A DNA stretch of 40,418 nucleotides from assembly GCA_029553855.1 (NCBI GenBank), contig JAKPKE010000047.1:1-40418 (forward strand). Reading direction: 5' to 3'. The DNA comes from Bacillota bacterium. Lineage in GTDB: Bacteria; Bacillota; Clostridia; Lutisporales; Lutisporaceae. Under the pieces are notes generated by a model, which saw only the letters and a list, made by a program, of their open reading frames with translations, made no database searches and was not told the origin of the DNA. A program made the translations under genes and the position numbers. Positions 16,381 through 25,134 of this stretch are shown in pieces (within the stretch, counting starts at the first letter, position 1; each line of letters begins with the position of its first letter).

Positions 16381-17232
16381 CTACTCAAACTCTTTAAACA
16401 GTTTTTCAAAATCTTCAATGCTGTCTTTAATGTGATATACATGCTTATCTTCCGGGAATTTTTCGGTCTTGACATCTTCTACATATTCTTTGAATGCATT
16501 TATTATTACTCCCGCTACATCAGCATACTTCTTCACAAACTTCGGCGTAAATGCCTGGAACAGGCCCAGCATATCCCCGCATATAACCAATTGTCCGTCA
16601 CAGGGAAGTCCTGCACCGATAGAATATACCGGTATAGTAAGTTTGCTGCAAATAAATTCGGTTAGCTCCGGCGGAACTGCTTCTAACAATAATGCCCTTG
16701 CTCCCGCTTCTTCAATCATTATCGCATCTTTTATCAATTCTCTCGCACTTTCCACCGTTCTTCCCTGAGCCTTAAATCCTCCCAGTTGCCCGGAGCTCTG
16801 GGGGGTAAGTCCGATATGTCCGAAAACCACTATTCCGGCATCAGCAATTGCTCTGATTTTGCTTATTACCCTTCTGCCGCCTTCCAATTTTATTGCGTCG
16901 CAGCTTGCTTCTTTTAAAAACCTGACTGCATTTGCTACGGCTTCCCCATCGGTAGTCTGGTACGAACCAAAAGGCATATCCCCAATTACAAATACATTTG
17001 GGGCTCCTCTTCTTACCGCCTGACAATGGGAAATACAATCATCCATTGTCACGGGGATTGTACCTTCGTATCCCAATACAACCATTCCTAAAGAGTCGCC
17101 TACTAATATCATATCTAATCCGGCCTCTTCGGCAAACGACGCCATGGGAAAATCATAAGCGGTAATCCATGATACCTTTTCACCTTTTTTCTTCATTTCA
17201 TAAAAGTCTAATATACTCTTTTTCTTTGCCAT
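16381..17232 (-). CDS. panB: PanB paralogue 1 (ketopantoate hydroxymethyltransferase family)
   Basis: 283 residues, TIM barrel of the PanB family. Metal and catalytic residues are all present: D46 in VGDSLGM, D85 in IGDMPFGSY, K115 and E117 in KLEGG, and general base E184 in LLEAVP. The canonical reaction adds a hydroxymethyl group from 5,10-methylene-tetrahydrofolate to 2-oxoisovalerate, giving ketopantoate, and is reversible. The barrel-end loop SIGAGLPCDGQ (204-214) is close to the biosynthetic consensus. A second paralogue lies 2.7 kb upstream in the same gene train, while panC and panD are absent. With fhs 41 bp downstream I infer a catabolic retro-hydroxymethylation role, although ordinary pantothenate synthesis is the default alternative. 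Confidence 0.92.
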   Translation of the reverse strand: MAKKKSILDFYEMKKKGEKVSWITAYDFPMASFAEEAGLDMILVGDSLGMVVLGYEGTIPVTMDDCISHCQAVRRGAPNVFVIGDMPFGSYQTTDGEAVANAVRFLKEASCDAIKLEGGRRVISKIRAIADAGIVVFGHIGLTPQSSGQLGGFKAQGRTVESARELIKDAIMIEEAGARALLLEAVPPELTEFICSKLTIPVYSIGAGLPCDGQLVICGDMLGLFQAFTPKFVKKYADVAGVIINAFKEYVEDVKTEKFPEDKHVYHIKDSIEDFEKLFKEFE

Positions 17233-17287
17233 ATAAAGCCACCCTTTATATTTATATTTTGGTTATCCTTTATTTCATAATGATATA

Positions 17288-18451
17288 CTAAAGCACAGGG
17301 CCTAATGTGTATATATCTATTGAGCTATAATATTTTATTGTTTCATTTTTGGTAGTTTCTCCCGATAATACTTTGATCATTTTATTGAAAGCTGCTTCTC
17401 CTACCTCTTCTATGCTTTTTTCCCCTTTAATAATCTTTCCTGCATTTATGTCCATGTCATTTATTAAATGTTCATATGTCAATGGGTTCCCGCAGATCTT
17501 TATTACCGGCATGATCGGGAATCCTTGCGGAGATCCTCTTCCTGTTGAAAACAACATGCATTGCGAACCTGAAACAGCCATCCCCGTCAATATTTCCATT
17601 TCCCTTCCGGGGGTATCCTTTATCCACAAACCCTTTTGATCCGTAACTATGTCCGTATAATCAAAGACCCCTTCTATCGTCCTTGATCCGGACTTTGCAA
17701 TGGCACCTAATGATTTCTCTTCAATTGTGCTCAGCCCTCCCGCAATATTTCCGGGTGTAGGTTCCCCTTTCCTCATATCGCAACCCATCGACTTGGCTCT
17801 TGTCTCCATTTGATTTACGATTTCATAAATTTTCCGACCTGCTTCCGGAGTACGTGCCCTTTTTGCAAGTATATGTTCAGCACCTAGAAATTCTGTAGTT
17901 TCTCCGAAAATCACCGTACCTCCCAAATCGACTATCCTGTCGGCAACGTAACCTATGGCACAGTTGGAGGCCAGCCCGGATGTAGCATCACTTCCTCCGC
18001 ATTTGATGCTCATGATGACATTTGATATATCTACGGGCTCCCTTTGCAGTCCCGAAATACTGACAGCCAGATTCTGTGCGGCATTTGTGCCCGCCTCAAT
18101 TGCTTTGCTTGTCCCGCCCAATTTCTGGATCTCTATTAATTCAACCGGTTTTCCTGTTTTTGATATTTCATTAACCAGTCTTTCTACGTCGGTACCTTCG
18201 CATCCCAAACTTACAACAAGTACTGCTCCGGCGTTTGGATGACAGCCCAACCCTATTAATGATTCCGTAACCCTGTCAAGATCCGGGGGCAGCTGACAGC
18301 ATCCCTGATGGTGGTAAAGGCCTCTTGTATTATCCGTCTGTGCCTGAATTGCCATAGCCACATCATTTGCACATGAAACCGCCGGTATTATTGCTACATA
18401 GTTTCTTGAGCCTGCTTTTCCGTTTTTTCTCATATATCCTTTAAATTCCAA
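17288..18451 (-). CDS. UxaA-family hydro-lyase, large subunit (altronate/sulfolactate dehydratase type)
   Basis: 387 residues from TTG 18451 behind AAGGGGGTG. The protein has the UxaA/GarD large-domain hallmarks: KAGSRNYVAIIPAVSCAND near 12-30, HHQGCCQLP, SLGCEG, IKCGGSDATSGLASN near 167-181, and GRGSPQGFPIMPVIKICGNP near 305-325. The family binds iron and dehydrates polyhydroxy acids (altronate, galactarate) or removes sulfite from sulfolactate. Here the small N-terminal domain is a separate gene immediately upstream, the split architecture also seen in SuyAB. The protein is expected to be cytoplasmic and to act on a 2,3-dihydroxy- or sulfo-hydroxy-acid. Neighbouring panB and ilvD-like genes suggest a branched or C4-C5 sugar acid. 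Confidence 0.88.
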   Translation of the reverse strand: MEFKGYMRKNGKAGSRNYVAIIPAVSCANDVAMAIQAQTDNTRGLYHHQGCCQLPPDLDRVTESLIGLGCHPNAGAVLVVSLGCEGTDVERLVNEISKTGKPVELIEIQKLGGTSKAIEAGTNAAQNLAVSISGLQREPVDISNVIMSIKCGGSDATSGLASNCAIGYVADRIVDLGGTVIFGETTEFLGAEHILAKRARTPEAGRKIYEIVNQMETRAKSMGCDMRKGEPTPGNIAGGLSTIEEKSLGAIAKSGSRTIEGVFDYTDIVTDQKGLWIKDTPGREMEILTGMAVSGSQCMLFSTGRGSPQGFPIMPVIKICGNPLTYEHLINDMDINAGKIIKGEKSIEEVGEAAFNKMIKVLSGETTKNETIKYYSSIDIYTLGPVL

Positions 18452-18494
18452 TGGAACACACCCCCTTAATCAGCCCGGAATATTCCATGCTTTT

Positions 18495-18797
18495 TTAATC
18501 TTGTATATCCCCTCTGCCGCGCTGACTATCCGCATTATGAACATGTACATGTTCCCCCGCTTCTATGTCGGTTGTGGCTATACCCATTGTTTCTCCGTAT
18601 TTGATAATCGGGGATCCTTTTTTTATTGATGCAACGGCAGCTTTATGCCCATAAGGAATATCCGACAGAAGTACCAGAATGCTGACATTGCCTTTATGAT
18701 CCGTCACATTCAGCCGGACACCCTTCTTCGCATTTTCAGCAAATACCACAGCCACATTGTCATTTTTATTGATTTTCAGGCCCACTGTATCTTCCAA
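18495..18797 (-). CDS. UxaA-family hydro-lyase, small subunit (SAF domain)
   Basis: 100 residues from TTG 18797 with GGAGG 8 bp upstream. It matches the SAF-like N-terminal domain of altronate dehydratase: IPYGHKAAV (47-55), IIKYGETMGIATTDI (64-78) and the histidine-rich GEHVHVHN (81-88). In split enzymes such as SuyA/SuyB or UxaA1/UxaA2 this small subunit assembles with the large one. The gap to the large-subunit gene is 43 bp. It supports a functional two-subunit dehydratase and not a lone fragment, since both parts are intact. Confidence 0.88.
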   Translation of the reverse strand: MEDTVGLKINKNDNVAVVFAENAKKGVRLNVTDHKGNVSILVLLSDIPYGHKAAVASIKKGSPIIKYGETMGIATTDIEAGEHVHVHNADSQRGRGDIQD

Positions 18798-18842
18798 GTC
18801 TTGTTCCTCCTTATACGTGACCCCTTCACCGATAACGGACGC

Positions 18843-19766
18843 TTATTTATATACCTTTTCTTTCCATAAAACAAGGTTTGTAAGCACTCTGTTTACCGGT
18901 GTGTCTATATTGTGCTTCTCCCCTATTCTTACAATTGCACCGTTAATATTATCGATTTCTGTCTTTCTATGTTTACTTACATCCGCAAGCATAGAGGATA
19001 CGTTTTCCCTGGTTTTTTCGGCAACCTCTTTACAGTGATTGACAGGGTCTGGGGTGTTTAATGTGATTCCGGCAGCCTTAGCTACCTTTTCTCCTTCAGA
19101 CACAGCCTGCTCTAAAATCCATTCCGTTTCAGGATAATCAAGCAATTCCCCATTCCTTAAGCCGGTAATTGCCGTTAACGGATTTATCCCAACGTTAACC
19201 AACACTTTGTCCCATATGATTCCCATTACGTTTGGAGATACTTTTACATCTTCGAATTTTGCGTCTATGAATATCTGTGCTATTTTATTGATCCTGTCAG
19301 TAACCTTGCCGTCTAGTTCTCCCAGTACAGTAGCACCGCTGCCGGCATGCCTGATTCTCCCGGGTGCGAGCATATTAGCTCCATGGGAGGTAGTGCCGCT
19401 GATTATTTGTGTCCTATTTACAACTGTTTCTAATTTTTCAATATTGCCCAACCCGTTCTGTAAAGTAAGTACTATTGTATTATCGCCTATGACAGCTTTG
19501 TTTGAACGGATTGCCTCTTCGGTTATAGTAGATTTGACAAATATTACCGCTAGGTCAACTATGCCTACATCTTCCGGGTTTGTTGAAGCCTTAATATTTT
19601 TAATATACCTGTCTCCGCTTGTCCCTTCTATCCAAAGGCCATTTCTGTTTATTTCATCAACATGCTCTTTATATACATCCAGAAAGTATACTTCGTTTCC
19701 CGCTTCGGCAAGCAGTCCGCCGTATACGCTGCCCATTGCACCTGCACCTACTATTACTATTTTCAT
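18843..19766 (-). CDS. PanE/ApbA-like 2-hydroxyacid/2-oxoacid dehydrogenase
   Basis: 307 residues from ATG 19766, with GGAGG 8 bp upstream; an in-frame TTG at 19781 overlaps that site. A Rossmann motif GAGAMGSVYGG (7-17) is followed by an acidic residue, D30 in YFLDVYKE, at the end of the second strand. Catalytic K187 lies in WDKVLVNVGINPLTAI, and E270 in SSMLADVSKHRKTEID. These define the ketopantoate reductase family. Biosynthetic PanE prefers NADPH and has a basic residue near the D30 position, so the aspartate suggests NAD(H) and therefore possibly oxidation of a hydroxy acid in vivo. It sits between panB paralogue 2 and the split dehydratase. Confidence 0.88.
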   Translation of the reverse strand: MKIVIVGAGAMGSVYGGLLAEAGNEVYFLDVYKEHVDEINRNGLWIEGTSGDRYIKNIKASTNPEDVGIVDLAVIFVKSTITEEAIRSNKAVIGDNTIVLTLQNGLGNIEKLETVVNRTQIISGTTSHGANMLAPGRIRHAGSGATVLGELDGKVTDRINKIAQIFIDAKFEDVKVSPNVMGIIWDKVLVNVGINPLTAITGLRNGELLDYPETEWILEQAVSEGEKVAKAAGITLNTPDPVNHCKEVAEKTRENVSSMLADVSKHRKTEIDNINGAIVRIGEKHNIDTPVNRVLTNLVLWKEKVYK

Positions 19767-19910
19767 AATTAATACCTCCAAAATATGTCTGCATCTTTTG
19801 TCAACCCAAACACAGAACCCTCTTTATGATATAAAACAAAGCAATCAACTTACCCGGTAAAAACCTATTTATTAGCCATACCTTAATCTCTGCAAAAGTT
19901 GATTAATTGC

Positions 19911-20747
19911 CTATTTATTTATTTTGGGAAGGTCCTCCTCTTTCATGTGAAATTCCTCATCATAAGAAGGATATACCCCATCTGTTACATCTTTGTTCCA
20001 CGCATTAAAAGCATCTACAATTTCTTTTCTCATCTGGGCATATTGTTTAACGAATTTTGGTTTAAAACTGTCAAATATTCCAAGCATATCGTATGCATTT
20101 AAATTGAAACCATTTGCAGACGCTCCCGAGCCGGTACTGATAATCGGTATGCTTATGGTTTTATTAATAAGGGCGTTGAGCTGTGCAGGCAGGCACTCTA
20201 TTACTATGCTGAATGCCCCGGCTTCTTCAGCGGCTATTGCTTCTTTAATCAGCCTTTCTGCAGCAGCGGTGCTCTTGCCCTGTACCTTAAACCCGCCAAA
20301 AGCCGCTGCAGTCTGGGGAGTAACTCCGATGTGCGCCATAACGGGTATACCTATTTCAGTTACTGCCTTTATTTTGTCCATTATGCCGAATCCGCCTTCC
20401 ATTTTTACACAGTCGGCGCCTAATTTCATTAACTTGCCCGCATTCCTGATAGCATCCTCTTTGCATACCTGATAAGACATAAAAGACATGTCCCCTACGA
20501 TAAAGGTATTGGGAGCCCCTCTTCTAACTGCTTTCAAATGATATTCCATCTCTTCAATATTTACCGGCGTTGTCCCTTCCAATCCTAAGATTACCATTCC
20601 GAGGGAGTCCCCTACCAGGATCATCTCTATATCCGATTGGTCAACAATCGATGCCATTTGGTAATCATATACGGTAATCATACTGAACTTTTTGGAGTTT
20701 TTCTTCGTTTCAATAATATCCTGAACCGATAGCTTCTTTTTTGCCAT
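19911..20747 (-). CDS. PanB paralogue 2 (ketopantoate hydroxymethyltransferase family)
   Basis: 278 residues with the PanB catalytic set intact: D47 (VGDSLGM), D86 (VGDMSFMSY), K115 and E117 (KMEGG), and E184 (VIECLP). It differs from paralogue 1 and from the biosynthetic consensus in the barrel-end loop, reading STGSGASANGFNLNAYD (204-220) in place of the GIGAGxxCDGQ pattern; the loop aspartate is replaced by asparagine. The gap GQL-GGF region also reads AAAFGGF. Such changes near the substrate pocket imply a different 2-oxo acid. It stands 37 bp after livH and 144 bp before the panE-like gene. I infer that the two PanB copies act on two successive or alternative hydroxymethylated 2-oxo acids. 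Confidence 0.9.
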   Translation of the reverse strand: MAKKKLSVQDIIETKKNSKKFSMITVYDYQMASIVDQSDIEMILVGDSLGMVILGLEGTTPVNIEEMEYHLKAVRRGAPNTFIVGDMSFMSYQVCKEDAIRNAGKLMKLGADCVKMEGGFGIMDKIKAVTEIGIPVMAHIGVTPQTAAAFGGFKVQGKSTAAAERLIKEAIAAEEAGAFSIVIECLPAQLNALINKTISIPIISTGSGASANGFNLNAYDMLGIFDSFKPKFVKQYAQMRKEIVDAFNAWNKDVTDGVYPSYDEEFHMKEEDLPKINK

Positions 20748-20784
20748 TTTTTGTTCTCCTTTTTTTATTATATTGTTTCCATAG

Positions 20785-21681
20785 TTATGCCTTCTCGGCT
20801 ACCTTCTCGCCAAAGATCCCCTGAGGCCTGAAAAGAAGGAATATCAGCAGTAATAAAAATGGAAACGCATCTTTATACACAGGTGAAATATATGCGGCGC
20901 CGAGAGCTTCAATTATACCAATGGATATTCCTCCTATAATAGCACCCCTGACGTCTCCGAATCCGCCGCATATAGAGGCTGCAAATGCCTTAAGCCCCAA
21001 TGTGACACCCATCCTGTTCGTAACAAAGAAAATGGGAGCAACCAGCATACCGCTGAGACCTCCCAGCAATGTACTGTAGATAAATGTAAATGCAATCATT
21101 AGCGCAACCGGAATACCAAGGAGCTGTGCCATATCCTTGTCCTGAGCCGTGGCTTGCATTTTTTTGCCGAGGGTTGAATACTCGAAGAACAGATTTTGCA
21201 CGATTACCAGTAATATAGTGACGCAGAGGATTACTATATATTGATAATCAAAAAACATTCCTGCAAACGTCAAGCCCCCGGTACCGCCAACATTAATAAT
21301 TGACCTTACTTTCTGAGGAACAGATCCGAAAATGTACAACATACCGTTTTGGAATATTATACCGGCCCCTATTGTAGCAATAATTATGGGTAGATAAGTC
21401 CTGTTGCGCAAAGGATAATACACTCCCAGCTGAAAAACATAACCTACTAATCCCATTATGATTAAAGCCAGAAAAAAGGCTATTCCATAGGGTATTTCCA
21501 ACTTTTCTGAAAGAGCGAACAGGGCGAATGCTCCAAGCATTACCATGTCTCCCTGGGCGAAATTGGTTACGCCCGTTGACCTATAGATAAGTACAATACC
21601 AAGAGCAACCAGCGCGTAGACGCCTCCTATGGCAAGTCCCGAAAACAGGTTTTGTCCTAATATAGGTAAAATTTGGGACAT
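20785..21681 (-). CDS. livH: LIV-type ABC transporter permease LivH
   Basis: 298 residues from ATG 21681 (GGAGGTG 7 bp upstream; an in-frame TTG at 21705 would include the ribosome site). It is hydrophobic with about eight membrane segments and the LivH motifs GLAIGGVYALVALGIVLIY, TNFAQGDMVMLGAF and GGFGDVRGAIIGGISIGIIE. It forms the membrane channel together with the LivM domain encoded at 25131-26885. The family imports branched-chain amino acids, but relatives carry urea, amides, aromatic and other small carboxylates. Its place inside a dehydratase/PanB gene train suggests uptake of the carboxylic acid that those enzymes degrade. Confidence 0.93.
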   Translation of the reverse strand: MSQILPILGQNLFSGLAIGGVYALVALGIVLIYRSTGVTNFAQGDMVMLGAFALFALSEKLEIPYGIAFFLALIIMGLVGYVFQLGVYYPLRNRTYLPIIIATIGAGIIFQNGMLYIFGSVPQKVRSIINVGGTGGLTFAGMFFDYQYIVILCVTILLVIVQNLFFEYSTLGKKMQATAQDKDMAQLLGIPVALMIAFTFIYSTLLGGLSGMLVAPIFFVTNRMGVTLGLKAFAASICGGFGDVRGAIIGGISIGIIEALGAAYISPVYKDAFPFLLLLIFLLFRPQGIFGEKVAEKA

Positions 21682-21763
21682 TACGTGACACCTCCTCGGC
21701 AGCAATTATTGAATGGTTCTTTAGTATGGCTGGCATGAATACCCATGCCAGCCATACGTATTC

Positions 21764-22951
21764 TTAATTCCTGGTAAGTTTTAAGGTCTTTACCATCTTT
21801 ATAACGTCATTATCATTTGTTACTATATGATACTGATCCAAACCGTCTCCGTTGTTATCAAAGTTGTATACGCCTTCAACGCCTTCAAAGTTTTTGATAT
21901 TTCTTAATGCCGCTTGAACAGTCTCCGGTTTTGTATCCGGCGAATTCTTTAATGCCTCTGCCAATACGTATACTGAATCATAGCACCAGGCAGAATAAAA
22001 GTCAGGATCCAATCCGTATTTTGCTTTATATGTTTCTGAATATTTCTTGGATTTTTCGTTACCATCAATATGGAAGTCAGCTACGCCATAGGTGCCGTAC
22101 AGAGCATCTCCCGCCAGTTTACGGCCGGCAACGGCCATTATTGATGATGATCCAACCCAGTTGATGTTAAGCCCTTGTTGTTTTCTCTGTTTTGCAAAAA
22201 TACCTTCATCCGGGGACATGGTCATATAAGAAAGCATGCAATCCGCGCCGGACTGTTTAAGGTTGGTAATAACTGCTGTATAGTCTTTCTCATCGTTGTT
22301 ATACCCTTGAACCAGTACAGGTGTGATGCCCTTTCCTTTCAACAATTCCTGCAAAAGCTCTGCTCCTCCCTTGCCAAAAGCGTCTGTCGCATGAAGGATA
22401 GCTATTTTGGTTGCTTTCAGGTCTTCCAATGCAAACTGAACCATAGCCTGTGCGCTCATACCGTCATGGGGACGGAACCTGAAAAGCCATTCGCAGTTGC
22501 TATGTGTAAGGCCATAATTTGTGCCTCCGGTAAAAACCGGTATTTTTGACGCACTGATTGTGGGCAGCATTGCGGAAACCTGGGTGGAAGGACTTGGACC
22601 AATAACCGATACTATATCCTTATCTTCTATAAGTTTTTGAAACGCTGCTACAACGCCGGGGTTTGTGCTTTTCCCGTCTTCTTCAACTAAAACCAATTTT
22701 CTCCCATTAATACCGCCGGCTGCGTTAATTTCTTCAACCGCCAAATCTGCGCCGTTTTTCTCGTATCCGCCGGCTTCAGCAGAGGCTCCTGTCATGTGAA
22801 CAACATGACCGATTTTGATATCCGCCTTTTCAGCGTCGCCGGTGTCCGGAGCACTTGGAGCGCTTGGAGCACTTGGGGCACTGCAGCCTGGCAGAAGCAG
22901 TATTAAAGAAAGAGCTAAGAAGATACAAAACAAACTTTTACATTTCTTCAT
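21764..22951 (-). CDS. livK: LIV-type ABC transporter substrate-binding lipoprotein LivK
   Basis: 395 residues. It has a signal peptide of type II with lipobox LLPGC, lipidated cysteine C23, followed by a flexible linker of four Ser-Ala-Pro repeats encoded by a short 9-bp tandem repeat. The mature domain is a type I periplasmic-binding fold: IKIGHVVHMTGASAEAGGYE, VEEINAAGGINGRKLVLVEED, and IGPSPSTQVSAMLPTIS. It is anchored outside the membrane and delivers ligand to LivH/LivM. It is 82 bp upstream of livH. Ligand identity is not readable, though branched C5-C6 carboxylates would suit the family. Confidence 0.94.
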   Translation of the reverse strand: MKKCKSLFCIFLALSLILLLPGCSAPSAPSAPSAPDTGDAEKADIKIGHVVHMTGASAEAGGYEKNGADLAVEEINAAGGINGRKLVLVEEDGKSTNPGVVAAFQKLIEDKDIVSVIGPSPSTQVSAMLPTISASKIPVFTGGTNYGLTHSNCEWLFRFRPHDGMSAQAMVQFALEDLKATKIAILHATDAFGKGGAELLQELLKGKGITPVLVQGYNNDEKDYTAVITNLKQSGADCMLSYMTMSPDEGIFAKQRKQQGLNINWVGSSSIMAVAGRKLAGDALYGTYGVADFHIDGNEKSKKYSETYKAKYGLDPDFYSAWCYDSVYVLAEALKNSPDTKPETVQAALRNIKNFEGVEGVYNFDNNGDGLDQYHIVTNDNDVIKMVKTLKLTRN

Positions 22952-23135
22952 TTGATAAGCCTCCTCAATTTTTTTTACTTAGCAAAATCTGAGCAAACGC
23001 TTAAATTCAATATGAACTAATATCATTAAATAGAATTAATTCAATCCCCCTCCTTAAAATATATTTACCAAGATACTGAATATCAAGCGAATGTTCATGA
23101 TGTTAAGGTTCCAATTATTATGGAATACCTTAATC

Positions 23136-24401
23136 TCATTTATAAGCAACAGGCACGAAATTGCCGTCGTTGTCAAAAATGATAGGGTGCGGCTCTCCTA
23201 TGATTTCTAAATTCTCCATCTCTTTTGCCATCTCCGCCAGAGATTGGGAAACCTCTAAATATTCCACATGGAGAGTGGAGTAAATGTGTATTACTTTGGC
23301 GTTTTCCGGTTCAACAAGCCCTATGGTCTTTAGAGCAGCCTCCAATATTTGTTTGTCAGAAGAATAATATATTGGGATTCTGGCTTTTTCCGGAGCCATT
23401 CCGGTTAAGCAATTAATGTAAGTTGCATTTCTGTCCATTTTCTCTACAACCCGTTGATTGCAGAAATCGGCTATGCCGATCCCTACCGCATTGCCGTCGG
23501 ATTCGGAAGTCAAATCGCTGACCATTATCCGTTTAATTTTAGGTTTTTCCGGTTCTTTACTATAAAGCGGAACGTAGAAGCGGCCGACCACATTTGTATC
23601 CATGCCGGTCCCGCTGATATTCTTACCTATAACATCTAAAATAAGTATATCTATGTCATCAAAGGGAAGTTTCGGAAAATGTTTTTTCTCAAATTTCAAT
23701 AGCTCTCCTTCGCCATTTTCTAATTCTTCAGGCCTAAAGGCCTTAATAACGGCAGTTTCATCAAACCCATTTTCAACGATTCCCAAGCCGCATAATATTG
23801 ATGCGTTTTTTAATACTGTTCTTCCGACATTAGTAATCATATGCTCCATACCATACTCAATTGCTGCCTGATGATAAGTTTCGGCTCCTTTATGCTTGCC
23901 TAATCCTATAGCCATTATTTTCATAAGGCCGCTTTCAATTTCGCCCTTAAAGTCTGTATGAACCTTAATTCTATTTACTGCCAGAATGTAATCCGCTTCA
24001 TAGGCATTTTTATCTATCATTACCTTAATGCCTTCTGCTGTTTCTCCGATTTCCACTACATCCATTGTTGATTTCACCGGAGCTCCCATCGATTCCTCAG
24101 TTACACCGTAATGGGCCAAAATTTGTTTTTGACCCTCGGAAGTAGCACCCCCGTGGCTTCCCATTGCCGGTATAATAAACGGGTCAGCCCCCATTTCTTT
24201 CAAATACTCAACTATTGCTTTCACTATTACATCTATATTTGATACTCCCCTGCTTCCTACAGTTATGGCTATTGTGTCGCCTTTCTTTATTTTGTCCTTG
24301 ATGTTTATTGAATTAAGCTCAGCCCGGACCGCTCCTGGTATGTCATTAATCATCTCTTTATATATTTTTTGTTTTACCCTGACCATATTAGGAAAATTCA
24401 T
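23136..24401 (-). CDS. LarA-like (DUF2088, lactate racemase N-domain) protein
   Basis: 421 residues. The N-terminal region carries [36 protein letters not shown] and YGVTEESMG, and the middle has [20 protein letters not shown] with [12 protein letters not shown]. These features belong to the DUF2088 family related to nickel-pincer lactate racemase LarA. Characterised LarA homologues racemise or epimerise 2-hydroxy acids. No larB, larC or larE cofactor genes lie in the window, so nickel-pincer use is unproven; these could be elsewhere. The gene overlaps the end of livF by 14 bp, so it belongs to the transporter operon. I infer C2 epimerisation of the imported hydroxy acid. Assignment to the DUF2088 group is fairly safe, the reaction is not. 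Confidence 0.75.
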   Translation of the reverse strand: MNFPNMVRVKQKIYKEMINDIPGAVRAELNSINIKDKIKKGDTIAITVGSRGVSNIDVIVKAIVEYLKEMGADPFIIPAMGSHGGATSEGQKQILAHYGVTEESMGAPVKSTMDVVEIGETAEGIKVMIDKNAYEADYILAVNRIKVHTDFKGEIESGLMKIMAIGLGKHKGAETYHQAAIEYGMEHMITNVGRTVLKNASILCGLGIVENGFDETAVIKAFRPEELENGEGELLKFEKKHFPKLPFDDIDILILDVIGKNISGTGMDTNVVGRFYVPLYSKEPEKPKIKRIMVSDLTSESDGNAVGIGIADFCNQRVVEKMDRNATYINCLTGMAPEKARIPIYYSSDKQILEAALKTIGLVEPENAKVIHIYSTLHVEYLEVSQSLAEMAKEMENLEIIGEPHPIIFDNDGNFVPVAYK

Positions 24402-25134
24402 TATTACAACCTCCTTTAACTCTTCCTCCTAAATATGCGCTTTGGACTTCAGGGTTATTCAGAAGTTCTTTTGCCATACCCTGAAATACTATTTCTCCGG
24501 TTTCCATTACATATCCGCGATCTGATATCGCCAATGCCATACTTGCATTCTGCTCTACCAGAAGAACCGTTGTCCCCATATTTTTATTTATATGCTCGAT
24601 TGTGCGGAATACCTCCTGGACAACAATAGGCGCCAATCCAAGGGACGGCTCATCCATCAGCAGAACTTTGGGTTTTGCCATCAAACCGCGCGCTATAGCC
24701 AGCATCTGCTGCTGTCCCCCCGACAAAGTCCAGCCAAGTGCATTCTGCAGCCGTTTCAAATCCGGAAAAAGGTTGAATATTTCATTAATATCTTTTTTCA
24801 GTTCCTGCTTGCTGACATTTGTCCTGTTTGATACTCCAAGCACTAAGTTATCCGTTACGCTCAGGCCAGGAAATACACGTCTTCCTTCGGGGACATGGGA
24901 AATTCCAAGTTTTACAATTGATTCCGGGGACATATTATGAATATTTTGTCCATTAAATGATATCTCCCCTTTCTTGGGATGGATTAAACCCGATATCAGG
25001 CGCAGCGTGGTTGATTTGCCGGCCCCGTTTGCTCCAAGCAGGCAAACAATTTCCCCTTTCTTCACTTCAAAGGATATTCCGTGCAGCGCAACAACTGCAT
25101 CATAGGACGCATGTACATCATGAAACTCCATCAT
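24388..25134 (-). CDS. livF: LIV-type ABC transporter ATPase LivF
   Basis: 248 residues. The Walker A is GANGAGKST (34-42), the signature [15 protein letters not shown], the Walker [14 protein letters not shown] and the switch histidine region VEQNAS (glutamine-asparagine variant normal for LivF). The start overlaps the LivMG stop by 4 bp (ATGA) and the end overlaps the LarA-like gene. It energises import together with the LivG domain. Confidence 0.95.
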   Translation of the reverse strand: MMEFHDVHASYDAVVALHGISFEVKKGEIVCLLGANGAGKSTTLRLISGLIHPKKGEISFNGQNIHNMSPESIVKLGISHVPEGRRVFPGLSVTDNLVLGVSNRTNVSKQELKKDINEIFNLFPDLKRLQNALGWTLSGGQQQMLAIARGLMAKPKVLLMDEPSLGLAPIVVQEVFRTIEHINKNMGTTVLLVEQNASMALAISDRGYVMETGEIVFQGMAKELLNNPEVQSAYLGGRVKGGCNNEFS

